A stretch of 64,000 nt of DNA from Axinella damicornis (GCA_963931865.1 OZ007517.1:9682038-9746037); one strand, 5' to 3'; numbered from the stretch's first letter, positions 10,579-20,699 are shown. Notes: generated by a model not told the origin, from the sequence alone. Numbers and translations: made by a program.

Positions 10579-10990
10579 ATGTTGTTTCTGGCCTTCGTAG
10601 CTATAGCTCTAGTATCTCTTCCCACTCCCTCTGCCAGCCAGGTAGACAACACCGTCCTCCCCCTCTCCTACCCACCGAGAGTGATCAACATCACGCAACA
10701 AGCCTGCCCTCAGGATGATGTGCGAGAAGGAGTACGAAATGTGATAATCCAGGACATTCGAAATGCAACACGCAATACCATCATACCAAGTCTTTGTCTT
10801 CTTGGTCAAAACCGAGACTACCCTGCAGCCTCTTGCAATGAAATCCCCACGAGCTGCTCCTCTGGTCAATATGGGTCAGGAGCTCCAACGGCACTGCAGT
10901 GCAGGTGTACTGTGACCTGGATAGAGTGTGTGGCTGCAACAGCACTAGAGGGTGGACTCGTGTAATCAACGTAAACTACACAGATGATCA
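10579..10990 (+). pseudogene. Truncated, frameshifted fibrinogen-like copy 2
   Basis: It starts like copies 1 and 3 with a signal peptide (M-L-F-L-A-F-V-A-I-A-L-V-S-L-P) and matches them to about residue 98. At 10870 one base is missing relative to the intact copies (CAATATGGG against CAATACTGGG), which shifts the frame inside the fibrinogen-like start. At about 10990 the homology stops inside N-Y-T-D-D and continues as promoter sequence (GTTCTGGGAGGGTATAAATA) of the next copy. This is the scar of an unequal exchange between a coding region and a promoter region. No functional product of the family type is expected. Confidence 0.85.
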
Positions 10991-11006
10991 TCCCGTTCTG
11001 GGAGGG

Positions 11007-11014
11007 TATAAATA
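11007..11014 (+). promoter_or_regulatory. TATA box of fibrinogen-like copy 3
   Basis: TATAAATA in the conserved context, 16 bp after the breakpoint that truncates copy 2. It is 717 bp before the ATG at 11724 because a transposon sits in the leader. Confidence 0.5.
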
Positions 11015-11065
11015 AGATGCATCTTTGCCAGTTGCAGAAGTAGCTCCAAAGACCTATATAGCTAT

Positions 11066-11694
11066 ACACTGTAAAAGGACCAGGGTTGTTTTAACTGAGC
11101 TTAGCTAGTTAACCTTACAATTGGAAAGCATGCATTCTAAAACTGTGATATCTCAAGAGTGATACGGATTAAGGTCATGGTACTCCTTGATAAGATTCAT
11201 ACAATGTATATACCTGCAGGATACCGAAGAGTTCATTAAAAATATGTATCTGCTCGTTACCAATAAAAGCTTACAATGTGTCTGTTTGTTACCGAAGTGT
11301 CCTTCAAAATCTTTGAACATTAGCTAATGCATGAGGGGCCACTTGAATGCTTGCCATAAATGTGTCCACTTGTTTGTCACCAAAGTTAGAATGTGCATGC
11401 TTGTTAACAAAGTATCTCCTAAAAGCAGGTACATTACCAAATTGTCCAATAAAAGCTTACAATGTGTCTGTTTGTTACCGAAGTGTCCTTCAAACATTAG
11501 CTAATGCATGAGAGGCCACTTGAATGCTTGTCATAAATGGGTCCACTTGTTTGTCACCAAAAATAGAATGTTCCCATGCTTGTTAACAAAGTATCTCCTA
11601 AAAGCAGGTACATATATACCTGCTTTGATCTGCTATCTAATTGCAACTGCTGTAACCAAGCTCAGTTGTAACAACCCCAGTCTCTTTACAGTGT
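11066..11694. mobile_element. TA-flanked transposon in the leader of fibrinogen-like copy 3
   Basis: Comparing with copy 2, the leader reads GACCTA, then about 630 extra bases, then CCTCTGCAAGACG. The extra DNA has inverted ends: TACACTGTAAAAGGACCAGG on the left and, read inward from the right, TACACTGTAAAGAGACTGGG. Inner matches continue (GGTTGTT, AACTGAGCTT). TA at both borders suggests a Tc1/mariner-type non-autonomous element. Inside is a tandem repeat of about 187 bp, present twice (around 11260 and 11446, with CTTACAATGTGTCTGTTTG). The right end TTTACAG could act as a splice acceptor. Confidence 0.75.
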
Positions 11695-11723
11695 ACCTCT
11701 GCAAGACGAAGCATAATCACAGG

Positions 11724-12776
11724 ATGCTGTTTCTGGCCTTCGTAGCTATAGCTCTAGTATCTCTTCCCACTCCCTCTACCAGCCAGGGAGACAACACCGT
11801 CCTCCCCCTCTCCTACCCACCGAGAGTGATCAACATCACGCAACAAGCCTGCCCTCAGGATGATGTGCGAGAAGGAGTACGAAATGCGATAATCCAGGAC
11901 ATTCGAAATGCAACACGCAATACCATCATACCGAGTCTTTTCTGCCCTCGCCCTCCTGGTCAAAGCCGAGACAACCCTGCAGCCTCTTGCAGTGAAATCC
12001 CCACGATCTGCTCCTCTGGTCAATACTGGGTCAGGAGCTCCAACGGCACTGCAGTGCAGGTGTACTGTGACCTGGATAGAGTGTGTGGCTGCAACAGCAC
12101 TAGTGGGTGGACTCGTGTAATCAACGTAAACTACACAGATGATCCATCCCAGCCGTGCCCAGGGGAGTGGTTTCCACTAACTTACAGCACCGAACCGACA
12201 AGGCTGTGCGGAAGGACTGGCAGCAGTGCACAATGCGTCTCAGCTCTGTTCAGCACTTATGGCATCCGTTACAGCCACGTATGTGGGAGAGTGATAGGCT
12301 TTGAAGACGAGTCACCAGATGGTTTTGAACATGGTGTCGGACAGAGCATAGAAGGCGCATATGTGGACGGGGTGTCCCTAACGCATGGACCTCCTGGAGC
12401 AAGGCAGCACATCTGGACCTTTGCTGCCGGGATTTTGGAGACTGTCCATCCTACTTATCCGCGTAACTCTTGTCCCTGTGTGAGTGGAACAGCCAGTCCC
12501 TCCTACGTGGGGGAGAACTACTTTTGCGAGAGTGGGAACTCTGGTTCAGGATTTGCCAATGTACTCTATGCAAGCGACCCACTCTGGGACGGTCAGGGCT
12601 GCGGAAACCCTCCCTGCTGTGAGTTAGACTCCGGACCACCTGGAATGACTGCTCCCTGGTTCTGTAGGCAGCTGCCTCAGGACACCTCTGATGATCTTGA
12701 AGTTCGCATTTGTGGCAGTCAGGACACAAATGATGAGGATACCCCACTTCAACTTGTTGAACTCTACATCCGCTGA
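11724..12776 (+). CDS. Secreted cysteine-rich fibrinogen-like protein, copy 3 (350 aa)
   Basis: Single-exon gene, closely similar to copy 1 over its whole length: signal peptide (residues 1-20), fibrinogen-like start with C-S-E-I-P-T-I-C-S-S-G-Q-Y-W-V-R-S-S-N-G, Cys-rich middle, and the L-Q-L-V-E-L-Y-I-R end. Relative to copy 1 it carries an R-P-P-G-type insertion near residue 76 and changes in the C-P-C-V-S region. The start is set at 11724 because it restores the signal peptide shared by all copies. The frame stays open for 72 more codons upstream to 11508, but those come from the transposon in the leader. Expression may differ from copy 1 because of that insertion. Confidence 0.85.
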   Translation: MLFLAFVAIALVSLPTPSTSQGDNTVLPLSYPPRVINITQQACPQDDVREGVRNAIIQDIRNATRNTIIPSLFCPRPPGQSRDNPAASCSEIPTICSSGQYWVRSSNGTAVQVYCDLDRVCGCNSTSGWTRVINVNYTDDPSQPCPGEWFPLTYSTEPTRLCGRTGSSAQCVSALFSTYGIRYSHVCGRVIGFEDESPDGFEHGVGQSIEGAYVDGVSLTHGPPGARQHIWTFAAGILETVHPTYPRNSCPCVSGTASPSYVGENYFCESGNSGSGFANVLYASDPLWDGQGCGNPPCCELDSGPPGMTAPWFCRQLPQDTSDDLEVRICGSQDTNDEDTPLQLVELYIR

Positions 12777-12916
12777 ACTTGTATTGTATACCCTTTACTA
12801 GCTTTAGCATTAATTTTGTAGTATGTAGACTTTACCCTGTTCTAAATAACCATGCAGTTCCTGTACTGCCATAGACTACTTTGTATACGACTGATGGTGC
12901 CAAGTGTAACGTTACT

Positions 12917-12949
12917 CCCCTTCAACTTGTTGAACTCTACATCTGCTGA
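12917..12949 (+). pseudogene. Relic tail of another fibrinogen-like copy
   Basis: The sequence reads P-L-Q-L-V-E-L-Y-I-C-stop, the family C-terminus with R changed to C. It is joined abruptly to the 3' flank of copy 3 and followed by its own copy of that flank. It is all that is left of a further array member. Confidence 0.7.
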
Positions 12950-13972
12950 CCTTGTACGCTTGCTTATGTAGTGTACCCTTAATTATTAGCTTTAGCATTA
13001 ATTTTGTAGTATGTAGTCTTTACACTGTTTGAAGTAACCAGCTCCTGTACTGCATAAATGCCAAGACTGACATAGACTGTGTTGCATGACTGATGGTGCC
13101 AGCGTAACGTAACTATGTTAGAGCATGTACAGTGATCACACGTTAAGGTTTTTCTTTTTGAGAGACTTAGCTACCTCAGTACAACCCACTCTCTCAACAA
13201 ATAATTTCATTTCAATTTATAAAATGAAAGCTGATGAACAGCAATAATACAATGTCATGATCCACCAACCACCAATAGCTAGCTAGGCGGAGAAAAAGCT
13301 TCGATCCCCCGTGCATGAACAAAAGGAAAGAAGAGAAAGAGCCAAGCAGCCTCCCATCCCTCCATGACAGGTCAGACACACCGAAGTATGCTGCCTCAGG
13401 AGTGTTGGATGGGCGCGACTAGTCTCGTGGGGCCAGACCCACACAAAAGGGAGTGGACAGTGGAGAAAAATTATTTCCATGATGCCATTTGCAATCTATG
13501 GTTCTGATTCGTCAGGTCAACATTCCATCCTGGGGATAACTCGAATGTAGCTAAGCGCATGCCCAGACCCTTCTTCCCCATGCAAAGGGTCTGGTTCAGA
13601 GTGTTTGGGATCCATAAAAAAATTCCCTTCTGTCACCAGCATTTTAGCCGCTGCATCGAGGATCTAGCTTGACAAAGCACACTCACACTGGCTCCATCAT
13701 AAGTTGGTTAATACTCTGTATGGGGCAGCTGCCAAAACTCTACCATACCCACAATCAGAACTGTCTATATAGCTCACTTTCCGTTCAACGTATTGCCGCA
13801 GACTGAATTTTAATTGAAGGTATCGAAGAGTGTGGCATTAGAACTATAACTTGTATTCAGACTGTAGTATTCACTACACTATGGGGAACATCATCACCTT
13901 ATCAGATCTAGATCTGTTCATCCGACTCCTTTTGCACAACTTGTATGCCTACATCCACCCACATATTGTGAC

Positions 13973-14371
13973 CTGTGTGAGGGTGAAGAGGGCAAGGTGT
14001 CCAAAAGAAAAGATGTCCAGTCTTGGACCGTATCATGAGCCTTCATCAAACACTTCTGGAGGCATGTATACGAATGTCCCAGGGATACGAGTGAGTGTCC
14101 GAGCTAGCTGTCCTGGCCGCAGGTTTACGGTACGGGCGTTTCCAAGATCACTGATCTTTGCTACTAGTGAGGATGTCAGTAGCACATTCCTAGCACTCAG
14201 ATCTTGATGAACGACAGGAGGGTGCCGAGTGTGCAGGTACAGCAATCCCCGTATTACATCTGCCAGCAGTGACCTCTTAAGGGAGAGGGGAAGACCTGGG
14301 GCACCCTCCAGTAAGTCATCCAGGCTGCTGTCTAACTTCTCCATTACCAGTACGGGTAGTGTTGACCCTTC
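13973..14371 (-). pseudogene. Orphan protein-kinase exon, copy 2, with nonsense mutation
   Basis: Duplicate of the exon at 7035-7421 with the same splice borders. The hinge is complete (G-S-T-L-P-V-L-V-M-E-K). Two lesions are visible. The catalytic-loop arginine is replaced (H-Q-D-L-S-A-R-N), and the CGA codon following D-E-G-S is TGA, a stop at about 14033. Downstream of the stop the frame resumes as Y-G-P-R-L-D-I-F-S-F-G. No other kinase exons are near. This copy is a pseudogene fragment. Confidence 0.75.
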
Positions 14372-14399
14372 CTGGCCTAGCTAGCTTGCTTCTGCTCCT

Positions 14400-14470
14400 C
14401 TGCCATGGGCCCAGTGGCAAGAGTATTTGACTGGTATTCAGAACGTCTTAATTGCATGGGTTTGAATCCT
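14400..14470 (+). mobile_element. tRNA-like sequence, duplicated copy
   Basis: Same sequence as 7464-7526 with GGTTTGAATCC in place of the B box GGTTCGAATCC, so pol III activity is less likely. Confidence 0.45.
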
Positions 14471-14577
14471 AGAATTTTTCTGCAGATTTCCAATTACATC
14501 ATCTTTCTATTCTGATACAGACAGATACGTGTAGCTCCAAGATGATTACACTGTGACTACTTTGATTCAAGTCACCA

Positions 14578-14699
14578 CAGCACCAAAGGGTTTGATTCCA
14601 AAAGTTTCCAGGTTGGAAATTAACTGTACATCTCCAAGCTTATAGATGATGGTAAATTTACATGTTAATTTCCAACTTGGAAATGAACCTTTGGTGCTG
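14578..14699. mobile_element. Foldback MITE, duplicated copy
   Basis: Copy of the element at 7638-7764, with intact ends CAGCACCAAAGG and CCTTTGGTGCTG. Confidence 0.6.
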
Positions 14700-14802
14700 C
14701 ACACTATATTAAATTTTAGCACAAACACATGACATTGTACAGAACTTCCACAACTCTTATTTTGGTGGGTTTGCTTCAACTGTCTATAGCCTTATTTGAA
14801 GT

Positions 14803-14974
14803 TAGACTCGTTTCCAGGCCTACCCTGTTTGTCTGTTCTTCAGTTTGCATTGACAATAATACACGGATGCGGAAGGGTGGAAAAAAACGTTTTTTGCCGC
14901 CCTTCTGCATCGATCCGTGCATGCATTATCGTCAACGCAAACCAAAAAACGGGGTAGGCCTGGGAACAAGGCTA
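14803..14974. mobile_element. Family A MITE, duplicated copy
   Basis: Same element as 7869-8046. The right arm is shortened (CCAAAAAACGGGG instead of CCAAAGAACAGAAAAAAGGGG). Confidence 0.7.
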
Positions 14975-15094
14975 ATTTGAAGTGTGGTGATACTATGTGA
15001 GCAAAAGACTGGGAAAACTGCAGGGGTCATGATATTACTTTGTACAGTGATGAAAATGAAATAACGTACACTAGATTAGTCCTTGACATTGCGG

Positions 15095-18000
15095 TCATAT
15101 TGCCGTAAAACAGCGCCCATCACCAATGACGGGTTCTACTCTTGTTTGAGTATACAGCAGAGGATTGTAGCCCCATGCTTTGGTGATCATATTCACACAG
15201 TCATCCCGACGGTCATAGTAGTACCTGCCAGTGTGTAGTCCAGAGGTGCAGGTCTTGCAGTCAAATGCCCCATGGGAATCGACCTGGAAACACGAATAAA
15301 CAATAGGGTACAAGTTAGTTGAGTAGCCTAAGTTAGGTCTCTACTTGTATAGACACGCTGAATCTATAAACCAGAGTGGTGGCGCTCAGTAACCAACTTA
15401 ACCTTTTGGCCGACATTGCAACTAAATTTAGAAAGTGAACTCAGCAAGCCAATTGCAGGTAGTATTAAGCTGCCTTATTGGGGCAAGCCTGAGCGAGCCC
15501 CACACTAGCGTGACTTCATTGCGCTCTGCGTGTGTATACTTGCTTGTCCGGTGGATCGTGGATCTTGAGTGTATGTTTCAAGAGTGCCATAATTTCTGTG
15601 CTTATTGCCTGGTCACATTCTGATGACAATCATGTGAATGCAACTGCTCATTGTAGTCTCGGAACCAGACCCTTCGCGCGGGGGTCTGGTTCCGAGACTA
15701 TGCCCCTGCACGCGCATACATATGCACTTCGCTCAGGCTCGCCGTCCAATGTCCTGCATTCCACTAGTAGTAGAAATCTTGCATATGAATGTCAGCACTA
15801 AATTATGTGTCTTTTGGCATTAACTCCAGAAGAAAACAAATTAAGGGTTGACATCTGATATTTACCAGTTGGCAGTGCATTACGGGGTTTAGTGCACCGG
15901 CCGAGGGCAATACATAGTACAGCCGATTGCCCGAGAACGCAAACCAGATCTGTACAAAGTTGGGCAAGTCAATTGCTATTTCACGTAAGTTGTACAGGGC
16001 ATTGTGTGATAGTCGTTGGTTTTGTAGTTGTGGTTTTCAACCTGTTTGCTGTTTCGAGGATGTAGAACAGGCAAATTATGGGATGCTGGAGGGAGCTTGT
16101 GATCTCTGATTTGTAAACGGTCGAGGGTGGTAATGCACGAGCCGAGGTGAGTGCATTATCCACCTGAGACCGTTAACTATATTTCCCGAGTACACTGCAA
16201 ACTGGTACAATGTATCTAACTGCTTAGTGCAACTCACTGACCCGAAACAGCCGTCGGTCTTCGAAACTGTGCACTATCTAGATAATGCACACTAAAGTGT
16301 GCATTATGCGATTTACTGTTCAGTCATGTGATCGACTCTGAGGCGCCTGATTCGTTGAGGGTGACGTAGCACTAAACCTAGCCTCGTTCCCAGGCCTACC
16401 CTGTTCTGAGGCGTCTGATTTGTTGAGGGTGACGTAGCACTAAACCTAGCCTCGTTCCCAGGCCTACCCTGTTTTCTGTTCTTTGGTTTGCATTGACAAA
16501 TAATACATGGATGTGGAAGAGCGGTGAAGAACAGGGAAGGCTTGGTATCATTCATCACGTGAGTGACATCAGGTGGACGCGAAGTGGACATGGGGGGGAG
16601 GGGCGGGGCGAAGTCCATAGTCGTTTCAGCAGGTCCTGAAGCAGTTCATCTTCCAGTCAGCTCAGTACGAACACTCTGCGGCTAGTCAAGACTCCCAGAC
16701 TATCTACACAACTTTGTCGGCCTATTATGTCAACGCAAACCGAAGAACAGAAAAACGGGGTAGGCCTGGGAACAAGGCTAATTAAACCCCCATATCAGAC
16801 AGTAAACACTTGTGAAGACTATTGTCTGCAGTCACATACGCACCTTGACTGGCGGCCTCCCTGTGATGTGTGCAACAAGGAAGTTCATTGCAATGTCTTC
16901 ACCATTCATGAACTGGGTCACAACATCTCTGATACTCTGGGGCATCCAGTAGCTGTACAGGTAACTATAGTACTGGAGAGGAGAGAGTGTGATGACCTCT
17001 AGCCTCATTCCCAGACTAGGAGAGGGTACGGAACTCAGATGTGATGGTGTTACCGTGGCAACAGGAAACACTTAGCCTCGTTCCCAGTCCCACGCCCAGC
17101 TTTTCGTCGCTTGCAGTATGGTAAAGCGGGGAGGGCCTGGTACATTTCCTCATGTGAGTGACGTCAAGGGTAGAAAGGGGTAGAAAGACCGGACGTTTAA
17201 TGTGGGCGTAGTGGGTCTCAGAACAGGAAGAAGAACGAAGGTACCAGGTAACACACCACACGTATCTAGCTAGCGGGGGGCGACTGTCATACTCACCGAG
17301 AGTTGAAAGTGTAGGTAGTTGAATAACATGCAAAACGTAGCGTCCTCATTCTGAAAATTTTGCCATTTGTTGATTACGTCATGCTCACGTGAGGAAATGT
17401 ACCAGGCCCTCCCCGCTTTACCGTACTGCAAGCGACGAAAAGCTGGGCGTGGGACTGGGAACGAGGCTAGGAAACACTCATGATATTCAATAGGGGTGCC
17501 AACAGTGAGAAATGAATCAACATGCAAAAAGAAATCTAGGATATAGCTGGAAGACCTTCTGAATACGGTGGAACCTAGCGTACGGTGGAACCTAGCGTAC
17601 TGTGGTCACCCAACCAGTTGGTCATCAAATAGAGGTGCAATTTATATACGGCTGTTATACACTAGCTGGGTGGGCTGCACCTAGCTGGGTGAGCTGCTCC
17701 TAGCTGGGTGAGCTGCTCCTAGCTGGGTGAGCTGCTCCTAGCTGGGTGAGCTGCTCCTAGCTGGGTGAGCTGCTCCTAGCTGGGTGAGCTGCTCCTAGCT
17801 GGGTGAGCTGCTCCTAGCTGGGTGAGCTGCTCCTAGCTGGGTGAGCTGCACCTAGCTGGCTGAGCTGCTCCTAGCTGGGTGAGCTGCACCTAGCTGGCTG
17901 AGCTGCTCTTAGCTGGGTGAGCTGCACCTAGCTGGGTAAGCTGCTCCTAGCTGGGTGAGCTGCACCTAGCTGGGTGAGCTGCACCTAGCTGGGTGGGCTG

Positions 18001-18770
18001 CACCTAGCTGGGTGAGCTGTACCTAGCTGGGTGAGCTGCACCTAGCTGGGTGAGCTGCTAATTGTCTTACCTTGTGAAAGAACACGGCTCCAGTGAGTGC
18101 AAGGGAGGGCTGGCAGGTGGTCCCTGTGCGGTACACCCACCTGTCACCCTGCCATTCATGAAACCTGGTTATCCAGCCCACCAGAGCATCACGGTGTTCA
18201 CGCCACACCCTGCACATGGTACACACACAGGACGAGGCATGAACTGATCATCTCTGCTCACACAGCTGGTACAATGGTATCAGAACATATCTATATTATA
18301 TCTACCTGGAAGTTCAATTAATACCCGTCAAATCTGCTATATGCCCAATTCGCTCAAATTGGTACCGCAAAATAGTGACATTCAATAATAATTTTCTAAA
18401 CACAGGACACAAACATAGTGCAGCTTTACCTGAAGGCAAACTCGATGGCTAAGTGGGGAACTTCCTCGTCGTCATCCAGGGAGAGCACGGCGTCTGTCTG
18501 GATGCTTTCATAAGGCAGAAAACGGTTGTTAAGGTTGTTGTGGCCAGTGCGCACCACCTGCATGGCCACGTGGAAACAGGGAGGGGGCAGTGATAGAGGG
18601 AGAGAAGACAGACGAGGAGGGAGGGGAGAGTGATAGAGGGGAAGACAGAGGAGATATCAAAACGGATGGGTTGAGGCAGGTGAACGATCGGATAGGGAGC
18701 ACAATCTTGTCTCTCAAATAGAGAAAAATAGTCCTCTGTGATGAATACTACCAGGGTTTAATTATTTTGA

Positions 18771-18801
<31 letters not shown>

Positions 18802-20688
18802 GGGCCCCCTTGAGTCTTTGCTGCCCCCCCCCCCCCCCCCCTTGATGAAGTATGCAAGGCAGCTCATGCCTCCCCCCTTACTTCGCCGTGCTACACCCTT
18901 GAACAAATTTCTGAAACACTGACCACTGACCTCAACTGGCACTCCGATATCTGGCCATGCCAGGTTCTTGGGAGGGTCTCCCTTGTTGTTCCATACCACC
19001 AGCACCTTGGCAAGGTACGGACACCCTCTGTATTTGGCTATTAATGTCACCAGCTGCTCGCTCCTCTTGTATGTCAGCATCAGAAGAGTGAAACCTTCCT
19101 CCGGAGCATTTCCATACAGCTCCTTCTTGAAGTTAGCACCGACCAGCCCCTCTCCGTGGTGGTTAACTGCCTTTCCTGGTGGTTTGCTTCCAGATGGTTT
19201 TCTGGTCATCCGTGGGTGATAAGGGTGCCGGAATGGTATTACAGGGTACATATAAAAGGGACCTGGGGGGGAATTCCACAGATGTTCTGTATAAATGGAG
19301 AAGTTGTTCTGAAATCGTGGGGCTGGGGGAAAACGTGAGTCAGCTCCCTTCCTAACGAGTATAGCTGCTGGAAAGTCTTGAATGGCTGGAGGGGGATGCA
19401 TGGTCTTAGATCGAAGAATTGCAACAATTGTCTCCAGATACTTTGCCTGAGATGAAAAAAAGGTGTCCAGAAGGAACCTCCCCTGCTTGCGATATCCAAC
19501 AATCTGTTCATTTCCAATTGTAGCGATGACACTGAGCACTGTCTGTAGCTGACCATGTGGAATCACTACGCTGGCCTTCCGCCAGTTGATAACCTGATCA
19601 AAGGGCAGTCTATCGATCCCAACAATCACCGGAACCGACCCACACCTGAGGGATTCAATAAGACGTGTGTACGTGGCAGCTCCCATTACCCCGTGAGTCC
19701 CTCCAAGAACAAGGGAGAATACGGACTGAGCGCAGTGGGATATTCGACTTTCAACTGAGCCACACAGGGCCCACTCCCCTTCCAGCGTGCCAGGGACACT
19801 CCCCTCGCTCTTGCTGCAGTCCACTGTGACATCATCGCCATCCAGCTGCAAGGTAGAGAGATCACCCAGAGGACTGCTGTTGGGTTTCTGCATGGTTTTG
19901 TAGCTCCCCTCAAAGTACAAGCGGTGCTCACGCTCTGTTGAAAACAGAGAGATGGGGTCATGTAATGCGTCTGATATTTTCATAGCGTCTGGAGGGATAA
20001 CAGGAGGGACAAGGAGACGGAGGGGATGCAAATACTGTTGTGGTGCTGTGTAGCCAGTGACAACAACCGCAGCACCAGTATCAATGCCACCCAGAAGCGT
20101 GGAGGTGTGTTGAGGTGTAGACAGGTCAACTAGAACGTGATTTGCCCCACGCGACAGGAGGTTCCAATGAGACAGAGAGTGTAACTTTTGCTCTAACTCA
20201 GTTGCTGAAATGGTCGTTTGGCCGGCACTAATAGGCACCAAAAATAAGCAAGCTTCTGATGGGTTTGTAGTCCATGAGTGTATTCTTTGAAGTGAGGCTC
20301 TCAACTCCGTCAGTACAGGCGTTGGGTAATCAGGAAACTGACTGTCGTACATGTACACAAGGAACGGCTTGTTGAGCACGCATCGGGAATAGTCTAAGTC
20401 GGCTGTCACCTGATGTAATGATGTACTACAGATTTGGCACACTGGCTGAGGACCGCACTCTGGACACTCCGGGCACTGCCTACCATCACTGCTATCCACA
20501 TACCTAGACTCCAGATTATCAGCACTGCAGTTTGCTGCTTTTCTCTGTTGCATCATTCTGACTGTTGGAGTCGCTTTATAGTAATAGAACACGTATGACA
20601 GCATGAAGAGACCAGTCACCCCGTATATGTAGCATAATAGCAATCGCCGTCCTTCCAATAGGGAAGCCATCTCTTCAAGGCCGGCCAC
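15095..20688 (-). CDS. EXTL3: EXTL3-like exostosin glycosyltransferase (5 exons, about 780 aa)
   Basis: Exons: 20688-18931, 18557-18430, 18209-18071, 16972-16844, 15283-15095; all junctions GT-AG and the phases join into one frame. Residues about 12-36 are one hydrophobic segment ([19 protein letters not shown]), a type II Golgi anchor. A stem with C-P-E-C-P-E-C-G follows, then an exostosin domain (about 100-430), then the GT64 transferase domain from about 533 ([10 protein letters not shown]) to the end. The metal-binding D-D-D is at 614-616, the L-T-G-A-V-F-F-H-K block in exon 3, and the end is Y-N-P-L-L-Y-T-Q. The family starts and extends heparan-sulfate chains in the Golgi. EXTL3 fits best because of its two-domain length and GT64 sequence; vertebrate EXTL3 is somewhat longer. 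A 19-bp minisatellite fills part of intron 3. Exons 4-5 are duplicated at 8170-9779. Confidence 0.9.
15654..15700. mobile_element. Palindromic element, family B
   Basis: TAGTCTCGGAACCAGACCC, a short GC loop, then the inverted complement ending CCGAGACTA. Absent from the corresponding place in the left duplicate (about 8550), so it inserted after the duplication or was lost there. Confidence 0.6.
16378..16780. mobile_element. Family A MITE with duplicated left end
   Basis: The left end AGCCTCGTTCCCAGGCCTAC occurs twice (16378 and 16447), each preceded by GAGGGTGACGTAGCACTAAACC. The right end GTAGGCCTGGGAACAAGGCTA is at 16760-16780. In the left duplicate the equivalent element (9141-9585) has a single left end. 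Confidence 0.6.
17049..17062. promoter_or_regulatory. X-box-like motif in EXTL3 intron 3
   Basis: GTTACCGTGGCAAC, identical to the site at 9856-9869. Confidence 0.3.
17073..17470. mobile_element. Large family A element with about 100-bp inverted arms
   Basis: The left arm runs TAGCCTCGTTCCCAGTCCCA...CGTCGCTTGCAGTA...GGTACATTTCCTCATGTGAG. The right arm is its complement, ending GGGACTGGGAACGAGGCTA at 17470. It lies in intron 3 of EXTL3 and is missing from the left duplicate, where the flanks GGAAACACTCATGATATTC are contiguous (about 9870). It therefore post-dates the duplication. A half copy is at 58238-58351. Confidence 0.75.
17640..18056. repeat. 19-bp minisatellite in EXTL3 intron 3
   Basis: About 21 tandem copies of CTAGCTGGGTGAGCTGCTC with variants (GCTGCACC, GGCTGAGC). 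On the sense strand it begins about 15 bases after the exon 3 donor at 18070. Confidence 0.9.
18768..18840. repeat. Paired G run and C run in EXTL3 intron 1
   Basis: About 28 G (18771-18798), then TTAGGGCCCCCTTGAGTC, then about 15 C (18826-18840). The two runs are complementary and could form a hairpin. Confidence 0.8.
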
Positions 20689-20699
20689 GTAAGTGTCTT

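Noticed and set aside
18799..18930. Extension of EXTL3 exon 1 beyond G-V-P-V-E to a Gly-rich end
   Set aside because: A GT donor (GAG|GTCAGT) lies at 18930 and the family sequence resumes in the exon at 18557. The extension is intron read-through.
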